Assembly: GCA_050944055.1 (NCBI GenBank)
Contig: JBMNQI010000001.1
Span: forward strand, 1 to 64,000
Length of the DNA stretch: 64,000 nucleotides
Direction of reading: 5' to 3'
Origin: JBMNQI01 sp050944055
Lineage (GTDB): Bacteria > Bacillota > Clostridia > Oscillospirales > Oscillospiraceae
Part shown: positions 16,599 to 25,286 of the stretch, piece after piece
How positions within the stretch are numbered: the stretch's first letter is position 1
How the letters are laid out: each line of letters begins with the position of its first letter
Program-made: the position numbers and the translations under genes
Notes under the pieces: model-generated
Seen by the model: the letters and a program-made list of their open reading frames with translations, nothing else
Told to the model about the DNA's origin: nothing
Databases searched by the model: none

Positions 16599-17801
16599 AT
16601 GACATATTCTGAAGCTTTATCGTATTTGCACGGCGCGGGGCGGTTTTCGTCCCGCGCCACGCTGGAGCGCATAAAAAGTCTAATGTCCCGCCTCGGCGAC
16701 CCGCAGAAGAACCTCCGCTTTATACATGTGGCGGGCACCAACGGCAAGGGAAGCACCTGCGCGATGCTCGACAGTATACTCAGGGCCGCGGGATATCGCA
16801 CGGGACTTTTTACCTCGCCCTATCTCACCGACTTCTGCGAACGCATAAGGCTTAACGGAAATGATATTTCCCGTGGGGAGCTTGTTAAATGCGTGCAGGC
16901 GGTAAGAGACGCCGCGCAGGGCGACGAGAACGAGTTTGAGCTTGTAACAGCCGCGGCGCTCGTATACTATTCGCGCAGTATCTGCGACATCGTAGTCTGG
17001 GAGACAGGCCTCGGCGGCCGCCTGGACGCGACGAACGTCATCGACCCGCCGGACTGCGCCGTCATTACGTCCATATCGTTTGACCACATGGCGCAGCTGG
17101 GCGATACGATAGCTCAGATAGCCTCCGAGAAATGCGGCATAATCAAGCCCGGGACAGGCGGGGTCGTCGCGTCCGAGCAGGAGAACGAGGCTATGGAGGT
17201 CATAGAGCGCGCGTGCGCGAATGCGGGAGTAAACCTATTAAAAACAAAGCCGGATCCCGATCTGCGCCTGCCTCTTAAGGGCGCGCACCAGCGCCAAAAC
17301 GCCGCTGCCGCAGCGGGTGCTGTCGAGGTCCTGCGCTCGCGCGGCTTTGTTGTAAGCGAAGAAGATCTGCGCCGCGGCCTCGAGACTGTCAGCTGGCCGG
17401 GCAGGCTCGAGCTTGTGTCCGAAGCTCCGCCCGTTATCTTGGACGCCGCTCACAACAGAAGCGGCTTCGACGCGCTTATCGAAAGTATGGGGGAGCTGTT
17501 TCCCGGAAAGAGCGTAACCGCAGTTTGCGGCATGCTGGCTGATAAGGAATATGAGTACTGCATAAAGGCGCTGGCTAAAATCTGCCGCCGCTTTGTGGCG
17601 GTGGCGCCGCCCTCACCACGCGCTCTGGAACCGGGGAAGGCCGCCGGCATCGCCTCGGCTTATTGCGAAGCGGCGGCGGGCGGCGAGCTTAAGACTGCGA
17701 TTGAGACGGAGGTCCGGAACCTGCCGCCCGACTCAGTTTTGCTGATTTGCGGCAGTATTTATCTAATAGGCGATGCGCGCCGCTATTTCCCGACGCAATA
17801 G
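16599..17801 (+). CDS. folC: Folylpolyglutamate synthase / dihydrofolate synthase
   Basis: Mur-ligase-like cytoplasmic enzyme that adds glutamate to dihydropteroate and to folates. The 400-residue protein has the P-loop GTNGKGST starting at residue 46, the SPYLTDFCERIRLNG folate loop, WETGLGGRLDATNV, and the C-terminal domain motif ILDAAHNRSGFD. The order valS-folC is common in Firmicutes and supports the call. The gene ends just before a terminator that separates it from the sporulation operon. Confidence 0.95.
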   Translation: MTYSEALSYLHGAGRFSSRATLERIKSLMSRLGDPQKNLRFIHVAGTNGKGSTCAMLDSILRAAGYRTGLFTSPYLTDFCERIRLNGNDISRGELVKCVQAVRDAAQGDENEFELVTAAALVYYSRSICDIVVWETGLGGRLDATNVIDPPDCAVITSISFDHMAQLGDTIAQIASEKCGIIKPGTGGVVASEQENEAMEVIERACANAGVNLLKTKPDPDLRLPLKGAHQRQNAAAAAGAVEVLRSRGFVVSEEDLRRGLETVSWPGRLELVSEAPPVILDAAHNRSGFDALIESMGELFPGKSVTAVCGMLADKEYEYCIKALAKICRRFVAVAPPSPRALEPGKAAGIASAYCEAAAGGELKTAIETEVRNLPPDSVLLICGSIYLIGDARRYFPTQ

Positions 17802-17819
17802 GACAGGCCATAGAGTGTA

Positions 17820-17857
17820 AAATCACCGTATACATAAACACGGTGATTTTTATTTTT
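17820..17857 (+). terminator. Intrinsic terminator of valS-folC
   Basis: AAATCACCGT / ACGGTGATTT stem with a 10-nt A/T-rich loop followed by a T-rich tract; it lies only 19 nt before spoIIAA. Confidence 0.8.
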
Positions 17858-17875
17858 CCGGGAGGGCTGGTTATA

Positions 17876-18190
17876 ATGCGCGTGGATTTTAACCTGAGGG
17901 AAGGCGTAATAAGCCTGCACGGCGAGCTCGACCACCATGCGGCAAAGGCGGCGATGGACGACATAGACAGTATATACGACCGCTATCTGCCTCTGAGAGC
18001 CGCGATGGACATGGGCGGCGTAAGCTTTATGGACAGCTCCGGAATCGCTCTTATCCTGCGTGCGAAAAGGCGGTCTTTGGAGATTGGCGGCAGCCTGCGC
18101 GTAATTAACGTGCCGGAGCAGGCATTGCGCGTAATAAACGCGGCGGGGCTTAACCGCTTTGTGGACATAGAAAGGGCGAAAGCGCGCTGA
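17876..18190 (+). CDS. spoIIAA: Anti-sigma F factor antagonist SpoIIAA
   Basis: STAS-domain protein of 104 residues that, when unphosphorylated, binds SpoIIAB and frees sigma-F in the forespore. The phospho-acceptor motif MDSSG (Ser54/Ser55) lies in the expected position, followed by the IALILRAKRR helix. The start is the ATG at 17876 with GGGAGGG upstream; an earlier in-frame ATG inside folC is excluded. It is the first gene of the spoIIA operon. Because a terminator sits immediately upstream, the operon needs its own promoter in a very short space or receives read-through; I did not identify a sigma-H promoter with confidence. Confidence 0.94.
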   Translation: MRVDFNLREGVISLHGELDHHAAKAAMDDIDSIYDRYLPLRAAMDMGGVSFMDSSGIALILRAKRRSLEIGGSLRVINVPEQALRVINAAGLNRFVDIERAKAR

Positions 18191-18302
18191 GCCGTATCTG
18201 AGGCGCAACCTGCAGCCTGCGCGGGCGTTTTCGCCCTGCATGGCCCGACATCTGAACCGTAATAGGTCAAGCTTTGGCTACGAGAAAGGAGAGGCTACAT
18301 AT

Positions 18303-18737
18303 ATGAAGAATGAGAACTACATTAAACTGGAGTTTCCCAGCCGTTCGGCGAACGAGGGATTCGCACGAGCGGCGACCGCGGCTTTCGCGGCGCAGCTGGA
18401 TCCGACGCTGGAGGTACTCGGCGACCTGCGCACTGCTGTGAGCGAGGCCGTTACGAACTGCATTATCCACGCCTATCCGGACACCATCGGGAAGATTCTG
18501 CTGCGACTGCGTATACTGCCGGGGGGCGTTCTGGAAATCATGGTGCGCGATTGGGGCGTGGGCATTGCGGACATAGAACGCGCCCGCGAACCGATGTTCA
18601 CTACCGGTGGGCCGGAGCGCAGCGGCATGGGCTTTACAATAATGGAGAGTTTTATGGACAAAGTGCGCGTAAGGTCTAAGGAGGGCGCCGGCACCACTGT
18701 CACGATGCGCCGCACAGTGACACGGCGCAAGGAATGA
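18303..18737 (+). CDS. spoIIAB: Anti-sigma F factor SpoIIAB
   Basis: Serine kinase of the GHKL family and anti-sigma factor that holds sigma-F inactive and phosphorylates SpoIIAA. The 144-residue protein has the N box in AVSEAVTNCIIHAYP, the G1 box MVRDWGVGI and the G2 box ERSGMGFTIMESFMD with SKEGAGTTVTM. The start is the ATG at 18303 with AAGGAGAGG upstream. It is separated from spoIIAA by 112 nt, whereas in Bacillus the two are closely packed, and overlaps sigF by 4 nt (ATGA). Confidence 0.95.
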   Translation: MKNENYIKLEFPSRSANEGFARAATAAFAAQLDPTLEVLGDLRTAVSEAVTNCIIHAYPDTIGKILLRLRILPGGVLEIMVRDWGVGIADIERAREPMFTTGGPERSGMGFTIMESFMDKVRVRSKEGAGTTVTMRRTVTRRKE

Positions 18738-19450
18738 CGGGGACGCCGGCCACAAATACGGCGGAGCTGCTCAGGCAGGCGCAAAGCGGCGACAAAGAGG
18801 CCGCGGAACGCCTTATAATCGAGAATACCGGGCTTATCTGGAGCGTTGCGCGCCGTTTTTTCGGGCGGGGCATCGAGCCGGACGACCTGTTCCAGCTCGG
18901 CAGCCTTGGGTTTCTCAAGGCCGTACAGGGCTTTGAGCCGTCATTCGGCACGCAGTTTTCAACCTATGCCGTGCCGAAAATAGCGGGCGAAATACGCCGC
19001 TTTCTGAGAGACGACGGCAGCGTCAAGGTCAGCCGCAGCCTCAAAGAGCAGGCTCAGGCAATAAGGAACGCCCGCTCAAGGCTCATGCAGAAGCTGGGCA
19101 CCGAGCCGACGCTTTCGGAAATCGCGGAAGAGACCGGCCTCAGCCCTGAGGAGATTGCCGTTGCGGAGACGGCGGCGGCGCCTACGCAGTCTTTGCAGTA
19201 CGAGTCGGGCGAAGACGGGTTCACGCTGGAGTCGGTGCTTTCCGAGGGGAGTATAGAGGATAAAATCGTAGAGCGGGTCGCGCTCAGAGAGGCCATGGCG
19301 CGCCTGAGCGAACGCGAACGCCTTACAATCGACCTGCGCTATTTCCGCGGGCTGACGCAGGAACAGTGCGCGCGCATCATCGGAGTGTCCCAGGTGCAGA
19401 TATCCCGTCTGGAGAAACGCACTCTTGAAAAGCTGCGTGAAATAATATGA
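18734..19450 (+). CDS. sigF: RNA polymerase sigma-F factor
   Basis: Sporulation sigma factor that starts forespore-specific transcription. The 238-residue product has regions 2 (IENTGLIWSVARRFFGRG, DDLFQLGSLGFLKAV, FSTYAVPKIAGEIRRFLRDD), 3 (ARSRLMQKLGTEPTLSEIA) and 4 (LSERERLTIDLRYF, QEQCARIIGVSQVQISRLE). The ATG overlaps the spoIIAB stop codon, indicating translational coupling. Gene order spoIIAA-spoIIAB-sigF secures the identity over the related sigma-G. Confidence 0.95.
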   Translation: MTGTPATNTAELLRQAQSGDKEAAERLIIENTGLIWSVARRFFGRGIEPDDLFQLGSLGFLKAVQGFEPSFGTQFSTYAVPKIAGEIRRFLRDDGSVKVSRSLKEQAQAIRNARSRLMQKLGTEPTLSEIAEETGLSPEEIAVAETAAAPTQSLQYESGEDGFTLESVLSEGSIEDKIVERVALREAMARLSERERLTIDLRYFRGLTQEQCARIIGVSQVQISRLEKRTLEKLREII

Positions 19451-19561
19451 CGTATAGAAAAATTTGGGGACGCCTGCCGGGCGTTCTTATTAATTTATAC
19501 GGAACATTTTAGGGCTTTGTACGTTCTAAATCTTACTAAGCGCCGAAAGGAGCCGTATAAT

Positions 19562-21583
19562 ATGAAAAAACCTGTCGTTATATTAATCATTCTCTGCGCG
19601 GTTGCAGTCCTGGCCTGGGCCGCGCTGACCGCCATGAATTATATTAAGCCCGGCGAGGCGGACGAAGGCAAACCCAAATCGCAGGAAGTCAGCGTGGGCG
19701 ACAAGGTTTATGACATTGAAAAGCTCGCTGGCACGGAAAAAGAAGCTTCCGATAAAGAACTGCCCAAAGTTGGCACAATGGAAAACCTGATGCGGATTTT
19801 CTCCGACATGGGCCTTTTCTATTCACCCAATGACGGCTACAAGTATAGCGGAATAACGGCCTTCGACAGAGCCGGCGAAGATGGAACCATGGCGGAAGCC
19901 CCGGCTCAGGCCGCCGAAGCGGAGGGGGCGTCCGATACGGGCAGCCATTCCTCAACCAACATCCAGGTGGAGAATGTCGACGAGGCCGACATCATCAAAA
20001 CTGACGGCGAGCATATCTACTACGCGTGTAACGGCCAGATAGCGATACTCAGGGCGGACGGCAAAAACATATCCACGATGTCGGTCATCAGCGGCGAGCA
20101 CTATGTCAACGATATATATATTGTCGGAGATAAGCTGATAGCCGTTACTACGCGCTACGAGAACGCGGAAAACGGGGACGGGATAGAGCCGTATTGCCGC
20201 ATATGGCTGGGCAAGACCTATACCTGCTATATCGTATACGACATTGCGGATAAATCCAATCCCGCCGAATTCCGCCGGGTTGAGGTCGAAGGCAACCCTC
20301 TTCAGACACGGCTTATTGAAAACACGCTCTATTTTGTAAACAACAAGTTTATATTCTCCATAGCTTATGGAGAGAAGTATGACGAGAGCTATATTCTGCC
20401 GTGCTACCGCGACACGGCAAAGGGCGAGGAGGGCGTTTCCGTTCAGCCGGAGGAGATTTACTACTGCCCCGGAGAGCTCCAGAACACATACCTGATGGTC
20501 GGCGCGTTCGACGTCAATGCCATGGAGCCGTGCGAGCCGGAGGTCATACTCGGTTCCGGCAGCACGATATATATGAACCTTTCAAACCTCTACGTAGTGC
20601 GCCAGGACTGGAACTACGAAAACGGTACAGGCGAATTCAAGGGCGTAACGACTGAAATCTACCGCTTTTCCGTGGACGGCGCTTCCTTGAAGTTCAGCGG
20701 AAGCGCCGAGGTGCCGGGATACGTTATTAACCAGTATTCCATGGACGAGTATAACGGCTATTTCCGCATCGCCACAACGACGCAGGATAAAAACTGGAAC
20801 GAGGAGAACAACGTCTATATACTCAACAGCGGACTTGAAATAACGGGCAGCGTCACCGGGCTTGCCGAAGGCGAGACTATCCAGTCCGTCCGTTTTTCCG
20901 GCGACACAGGCTATGTTGTGACATACGAGCAGATGGACCCGCTTTTCGTGCTCGACCTCTCTAACCCCGCTTCGCCGAAGGTGCTGGGCGAATTAAAGAT
21001 TCCGGGCTTCTCCTCATACCTTCACTATCTGGGTGAGGGCATGCTGCTCGGTATAGGGCGGCATACTACGGAGCTTTACAGCAGGGATGACAACGGGGTG
21101 GAGACCGTCGAGGGCATGACCGACAAGGGGCTCAAGATAAGCATTTTCGACGTAACCGACCCGAGAAATCCGGTCGAAGTCGCTCATAAGGTTTTAGGCA
21201 GCAGCTGGAGCACCTGGTCCGAGGCCCAATACAACCCGCGCAGCCTGATGGTCGACATCGACAGGCAAATCGTCGGCATACCGGTAAGCAGCTACGGAGC
21301 GGACTATATAAAAACAATCAGCAGTGATTGGAACGGATATGTCCTGGCCGGCGTCGGGGGCGGAGATATAGATATCCTCGCAAATCTAGGGGACGAAGGC
21401 TATTACTACGGCAACCAGCGCCTTGTATATATAGGCGATACGCTGTATCTTGCGTCAAACAACACTCTGACCGCATACAGCTACAGAGATTTTACTAAAC
21501 TCGGCGGCATCACCATTGGCTTTGAAGAGCCCCAGTACCCGGGCGGGCCGATTATCTTCTATGACACGGCTGCAGCCGAATAG
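19562..21583 (+). CDS. Secreted or membrane-anchored beta-propeller domain protein
   Basis: A 673-residue protein with an N-terminal hydrophobic signal/anchor segment (VVILIILCAVAVLAWAALT, residues 4-22), a polar linker and a large C-terminal domain matching the Beta_propel family of secreted proteins, recognisable from NVDEADIIKTDGEHIYY and repeated blade segments (YSMDEYNGYFRIATTT, IQSVRFSGDTGYVVTYE, FVLDLSNPASPKVLGELK, YLHYLGEGMLLGIGRHT). The biochemical role of the family is unknown. Start at the ATG at 19562 with AAAGGAG upstream. It is a single gene with its own terminator, placed 111 nt after sigF. Confidence 0.85.
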   Translation: MKKPVVILIILCAVAVLAWAALTAMNYIKPGEADEGKPKSQEVSVGDKVYDIEKLAGTEKEASDKELPKVGTMENLMRIFSDMGLFYSPNDGYKYSGITAFDRAGEDGTMAEAPAQAAEAEGASDTGSHSSTNIQVENVDEADIIKTDGEHIYYACNGQIAILRADGKNISTMSVISGEHYVNDIYIVGDKLIAVTTRYENAENGDGIEPYCRIWLGKTYTCYIVYDIADKSNPAEFRRVEVEGNPLQTRLIENTLYFVNNKFIFSIAYGEKYDESYILPCYRDTAKGEEGVSVQPEEIYYCPGELQNTYLMVGAFDVNAMEPCEPEVILGSGSTIYMNLSNLYVVRQDWNYENGTGEFKGVTTEIYRFSVDGASLKFSGSAEVPGYVINQYSMDEYNGYFRIATTTQDKNWNEENNVYILNSGLEITGSVTGLAEGETIQSVRFSGDTGYVVTYEQMDPLFVLDLSNPASPKVLGELKIPGFSSYLHYLGEGMLLGIGRHTTELYSRDDNGVETVEGMTDKGLKISIFDVTDPRNPVEVAHKVLGSSWSTWSEAQYNPRSLMVDIDRQIVGIPVSSYGADYIKTISSDWNGYVLAGVGGGDIDILANLGDEGYYYGNQRLVYIGDTLYLASNNTLTAYSYRDFTKLGGITIGFEEPQYPGGPIIFYDTAAAE

Positions 21584-21607
21584 CTCGCGTTTACAGAAAC
21601 GTAAAGC

Positions 21608-21642
21608 AGGCGCTCCGGACTTCAGTTCCGAAGCGCCTTTTA
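21608..21642 (+). terminator. Intrinsic terminator after the beta-propeller gene
   Basis: AGGCGCT / AAGCGCCT arms extended by CCGGA / TTCCG, followed by TTTT. Confidence 0.7.
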
Positions 21643-21735
21643 CAATTATTGGTTTCCCGGTTTTTTATATAGACTTCTTTTTGCGCATATGTTAAACTTA
21701 TAAAATTACTGCCAATAAATGTATCGGGAGAGAAT

Positions 21736-23160
21736 ATGAAGCTAAACCGTTCGGCGGGCATATGGGGAAGATTCCGCAGTACCTTCATAGGGGACCGCGC
21801 TTTTTACATAAAAGTATTGACACTCATAGTGCCGATAATACTTCAGAATCTTATTACTAATTTTGTTAACCTGCTTGACAACGTGATGATAGGGCAGGTG
21901 GGCACGGCGCAGATGTCGGGCGTCGCCATAGCCAACCAGCTCATTTTCGTGGCCAACCTGACTGTGTTCGGAGGGCTGTCCGGGCCGGGTATATACGGTG
22001 CGCAGTTTTTCGGGGCGGGGGATAACGACGGGCTCCGCCATACGCTGCGGTTTAAGATATGGACTGCAGTCGTCATAATGGCGGGCGCCATCGCGGTCTT
22101 TTCCCTGGGCGGCTCAAGGCTTATATCCTTATATCTGACGGGTGAAGGCGATAAGTCGGAAGCGGCGGAAATGCTTTCGTACGGCCTCGATTATCTCAGA
22201 ATAATGGTTTGGGGCCTGATACCGTTTGCGCTCTCGCAGGCGTACGGCGGCACGCTCCGCGAAACAGGCGAGGCGATGCTGCCTATGAAAGCAAGCATAG
22301 CAGCCGTGTTTACTAACCTGGTGCTGAACTATATACTGATATTCGGAAAGCTCGGCTTCCCAGAGCTCGGAGTCGTTGGCGCGGCCATTGCCACAGTTAT
22401 TTCCCGCTACGTGGAGCTGGCGATCATGCTGATCTATACGCGCCGGCACATCGGGCGGTTTTCCTTCATCAGGGGATTATTCAGTTCAATGAGGGTCCCT
22501 CTGGAGCTTGTTAAGAACATATTAAAAAAAGGTATGCCCCTGCTCGTCAACGAGCTTCTGTGGTCGCTGGGCGTTACGACAACGACGCAGATATTCTCGA
22601 CCTGCGGCCTGAACGTCGTCGCCGGGCTGAATATATCGAGTACAGTTACCAACCTGTTCAACGTAGTATTCATATCGATAGGCTCCGCCACGGCAGTTAT
22701 GGTGGGTCAGGCCCTTGGCGCGAGCGACATAGACCGTGCAAAGTCCTATGTATGGAAGCTCATATTCTTCAACTTCGGCGTCTGTTTAGTCATAGGGGCG
22801 GGGCTGGGAGCCGCGTCGCCTTTCATACCTGACATCTATAAAACGACGGAAGATGTCCGCAAACTTGCGACACTGTTTATGCTCACAAGCGCTTTATACA
22901 TGCCAATCAATTCAATAACTCACATATGCTACTTCGCGATCCGGTCAGGCGGCAAAACAATCATAACGTTTTTGTTCGACAGCGCGTACACCTGGGCCGT
23001 CTGCATACCTCTTGTCTATGCGCTGGCACATTTTTCGGGACTTGGCATCGCCGCCATTTACCCTCTGAGCTTTCTTGCCGATACGGTCAAGAGCGTAATC
23101 GGAATTATTATTGTCAGGACCGGTTACTGGGCGCAGAACGTCGTATCGCCCGCGGCATAA
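21736..23160 (+). CDS. MATE family efflux transporter
   Basis: Multidrug and toxin extrusion antiporter of 474 residues with twelve predicted membrane segments. Both halves carry MATE features: LIVPIILQNLITNFVNLLDNVMIGQVG (in parts), an internal repeat GMPLLVNELLWSLGVTT, and AQAYGGTLRETGEAMLPM. A GGGAGA ribosome binding site precedes the ATG. The substrate is unknown; similar clostridial proteins are annotated broadly as sodium- or proton-coupled drug exporters. No regulator is directly adjacent on the same strand. Confidence 0.92.
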   Translation: MKLNRSAGIWGRFRSTFIGDRAFYIKVLTLIVPIILQNLITNFVNLLDNVMIGQVGTAQMSGVAIANQLIFVANLTVFGGLSGPGIYGAQFFGAGDNDGLRHTLRFKIWTAVVIMAGAIAVFSLGGSRLISLYLTGEGDKSEAAEMLSYGLDYLRIMVWGLIPFALSQAYGGTLRETGEAMLPMKASIAAVFTNLVLNYILIFGKLGFPELGVVGAAIATVISRYVELAIMLIYTRRHIGRFSFIRGLFSSMRVPLELVKNILKKGMPLLVNELLWSLGVTTTTQIFSTCGLNVVAGLNISSTVTNLFNVVFISIGSATAVMVGQALGASDIDRAKSYVWKLIFFNFGVCLVIGAGLGAASPFIPDIYKTTEDVRKLATLFMLTSALYMPINSITHICYFAIRSGGKTIITFLFDSAYTWAVCIPLVYALAHFSGLGIAAIYPLSFLADTVKSVIGIIIVRTGYWAQNVVSPAA

Positions 23161-23193
23161 AAAGGCAAGGCCGCAGGCGCTGCCTGCTGCCCT

Positions 23194-23457
23194 CTATTCC
23201 CAGGTTTTCCAGACGTCGGGGCAGTAGCCTACCGTGGCCTGTTTCCCGTTGCGCACAATCGGCGTCACATAGCCTCCGTTTTCGTCCATAATCTTGTCCA
23301 TGCCGCCCACGGCCCTGGCGACCGAGTTGACTTCTCCGTCGCTCATGTCAAATCGGTCGAGGTCAATGCGCTGGAACTTGATGCGGCGTTCCTTGAACCA
23401 GCGCTCGGCCTTGCGCGTGTCGAAGCATTTGTTCTTTCCGAAAATCTGTATATTCAT
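23194..23457 (-). CDS. Small ArsC/Spx-family thioredoxin-fold protein
   Basis: An 87-residue thioredoxin-fold protein of the ArsC/Spx/YffB type. It has the single N-terminal Cys in GKNKCFDTRKAERWF (Cys10), RRIKFQRIDLDRFDMS, and the C-terminal TPIVRNGKQATVGY segment, where the cis-proline and Arg-like loop of the family lie. It is shorter than arsenate reductase (about 115-140). True arsenate reductase activity is not implied, because no arsenic resistance genes are nearby. The start is the ATG at 23457 with GGAGGG upstream. It converges with the MATE gene and diverges from trmB. Confidence 0.82.
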   Translation of the reverse strand: MNIQIFGKNKCFDTRKAERWFKERRIKFQRIDLDRFDMSDGEVNSVARAVGGMDKIMDENGGYVTPIVRNGKQATVGYCPDVWKTWE

Positions 23458-23575
23458 TGTTCCCTCCTGAAGCGCCCGGGTTGAAATAGATTCGCAAATA
23501 TGATAGATTTTCCCCTGTGATAAATGTATCATAGGGGCAGCTCTGTTCTGACAGTAAAAGCATAGGGGTTTTTAT

Positions 23576-24214
23576 ATGAGAATGCGAAGGAAGAAAAACC
23601 TTGACAAAAGGCTTGAGAGAGTGGCGCACATGCTGGTAAGCGAGCAGTCAGTTCCTGCCGGCGGCTGGCGCGCTCTGCTGCCCCAATGCACCGGGATCTA
23701 TATCGAGCTCGGCTGCGGCAGGGGGCGGTTCACAGTGGAAACGGCGAAACAGTGTCCGGACGTTTTAATTGTAGCCGTCGAGCGCGAGGAAAACGCGCTC
23801 ATTACAGCCGTCGAGCTGGCTGAAAGAGAAGCGTTGCCAAATACAAGGTTCATCTCCGGGGACGCTTCAAGCCTCGGCGGTTATTTCGCCGAGGGAGAGG
23901 TTGACCGGATATATATAAACTTCTGCGACCCGTGGCCGTCAAGCCGGCATATAAAACGCAGGCTGACCTCGCCATCCTTCCTCGAAATATATTCGAGGAT
24001 ACTTTGCCCCGGCGGGGAGATACACTTTAAAACAGATAATCTGCCGCTTTTTGAATACTCCCTGCGCCGCTTCGAGGACGCAGGATACAGGCTTTCAGAG
24101 GTCACTCGGGACCTCCACGCCGAGGGGATTAAGGGCGTGATGACAGATTACGAGCTTAAGTTCCACAGCGAGGGGAAAAAGATCTGCCGCTGCGTGGCGG
24201 CAAGACGGGCATAA
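23576..24214 (+). CDS. trmB: tRNA (guanine-N7-)-methyltransferase
   Basis: S-adenosylmethionine-dependent enzyme that methylates guanine 46 in the tRNA variable loop. The 212-residue protein has the SAM-binding IELGCGRGRFT segment, VAVEREENALITAVE, and the family signature NFCDPWPSSRHIKRRL (usually NFSDPWP), then FKTDNLPLFEYSL and GVMTDYELKFHSEGK. Length and motif order fit TrmB. The gene stands alone. A TTGAAA-17-TAGATT promoter is possible about 80 nt upstream. Confidence 0.95.
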   Translation: MRMRRKKNLDKRLERVAHMLVSEQSVPAGGWRALLPQCTGIYIELGCGRGRFTVETAKQCPDVLIVAVEREENALITAVELAEREALPNTRFISGDASSLGGYFAEGEVDRIYINFCDPWPSSRHIKRRLTSPSFLEIYSRILCPGGEIHFKTDNLPLFEYSLRRFEDAGYRLSEVTRDLHAEGIKGVMTDYELKFHSEGKKICRCVAARRA

Positions 24215-24222
24215 TCTGAGAA

Positions 24223-24801
24223 CTAGGGCAGGTCGAATTCCCTGTCAATTGCGTAATATACGGCCTGCATATTTTCCTCCGTGTATTCGAGCTCTCCGTT
24301 GTCGAACATAAGAGCGGCCCCGTATATAAGCGAGCGGATTATATATGTCTTTAACCATCTCGTGAAGTCGGGCATGCCGACTTCGTCGCAGTATTTTTTT
24401 ATAAGCTCCCTTGCCAGCTTGCTCAGCTGGCCGCGGAGCTTATTGCTTTCTTCGTCAAATTCCTCGTCCTTGAGCATAAGCACCGACCTGAAGTGAGGGT
24501 TCTCGACCAGAAATCGTATATAATCCAGGCTGATTTCAACAAGCTGCTTCCGCGTAGAATCCGGGTATTTACTGATTATAACCTGCTGCCTTTCCGCCCA
24601 TAACGAATTGATGTGCCCGATTATGGCGGCAATAAAGCTGTGCTTGTCTTTAAAATGCTTATACGGCGCCGCGCACGATACGCCGCACTTGTTGGCTATC
24701 CTGCGTACGGAGAAGTTGTGATAGCCGTGTCTGCTCAGCTCCTCAAGGCCCGCCTCGATAAGCCTGCCGCGCACGCTGCCCTGTATAGCGGCTTCAGCCA
24801 T
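24223..24801 (-). CDS. TetR/AcrR family transcriptional regulator
   Basis: A 192-residue one-domain-HTH repressor. The N-terminal HTH is LEELSRHGYHNFSVRRIANKCGVSCAAPYKHF (in parts: GYHNFSVRRIANKCGVS, APYKHFKDKHSF), and the remainder is a helical ligand-binding domain. GGGGG precedes the ATG. It is transcribed divergently from the fatty acid operon, and the spacer holds a perfect palindrome with a TATCA-N-TGATA core resembling TetR-type operators. I infer that it controls the fab operon, taking the role that FapR or FabT plays in other Firmicutes. Its ligand may be an acyl-CoA or acyl-ACP, which is speculation. Confidence 0.92.
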   Translation of the reverse strand: MAEAAIQGSVRGRLIEAGLEELSRHGYHNFSVRRIANKCGVSCAAPYKHFKDKHSFIAAIIGHINSLWAERQQVIISKYPDSTRKQLVEISLDYIRFLVENPHFRSVLMLKDEEFDEESNKLRGQLSKLARELIKKYCDEVGMPDFTRWLKTYIIRSLIYGAALMFDNGELEYTEENMQAVYYAIDREFDLP

Positions 24802-24845
24802 GTTTGCTTCCCCCTAACCGCTGAAATTTTACGAATATTAATTAC

Positions 24846-24873
24846 ATTATACGGATTATACCCCGCCAGTCAA
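24846..24873 (-). promoter_or_regulatory. Promoter of the tetR-type regulator
   Basis: On the minus strand TTGACT (24868-24873), 16-nt spacer, TATAAT (24846-24851), about 45 nt before the regulator start codon. Confidence 0.7.
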
Positions 24874-24936
24874 CATATGGCGGTTTGATTCACGCAAAAA
24901 GTGCAAAATCTCCGATAAAATTCCAAATAAGATATA

Positions 24937-24965
24937 TTGACACTCAAAAGGAAATATGCTACTAT
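24937..24965 (+). promoter_or_regulatory. Promoter of the fatty acid operon
   Basis: TTGACA (24937-24942), 17-nt spacer, TACTAT (24960-24965). The -10 box overlaps the left end of the palindrome at 24963-25003. Confidence 0.8.
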
Positions 24966-25003
24966 TGCGCTCAAGGTTATCACTGATAACCTTGAGCGCA
25001 ATA
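24963..25003. promoter_or_regulatory. Perfect 19-bp inverted repeat, probable operator
   Basis: Two exactly complementary 19-nt arms separated by ACT; the centre reads GGTTATCACTGATAACC. It spans from the -10 box to about +30 of the fab promoter. Binding by a dimeric repressor here would block transcription. Its core resembles the tet operator half-site pattern, and a TetR-family gene lies divergently next to it. As RNA it would also form a very stable hairpin at the transcript's 5' end. Confidence 0.75.
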
Positions 25004-25061
25004 ATCCGGGCATTATTCAGCGCCCGGATAACAGTCAAAATCTAATTTTGGAGGAGCACAC

Positions 25062-25286
25062 ATGGTTTTCGAGGAAATTGCAAAACTGATTGCCGAACAC
25101 AACGACTGCGACCCGGGCGAGATAACGATGGAAAGCAGCTTTAAGGAGCTTTCCATCGACTCTCTGGATACCGTGGAAATGCTGATGAAGCTGGAAGACA
25201 TAGTGGGTAAAGAGATAGAGCTTGACCGCAAGATGGAAACTGTCGGCGAGCTTGTAAGCTTCGTGGAAGAAAAGCTGCAGGAATGA
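25062..25286 (+). CDS. acpP: Acyl carrier protein
   Basis: A 74-residue acidic carrier of growing acyl chains in type II fatty acid synthesis. The phosphopantetheine attachment serine is Ser34 in SIDSLDTVEMLM, the canonical DSL motif. GGAGG precedes the ATG. It is the first gene of a twelve-gene operon and overlaps fabK by 4 nt (ATGA). A fabH gene, often the first gene in such operons, is absent from this position. Confidence 0.97.
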   Translation: MVFEEIAKLIAEHNDCDPGEITMESSFKELSIDSLDTVEMLMKLEDIVGKEIELDRKMETVGELVSFVEEKLQE

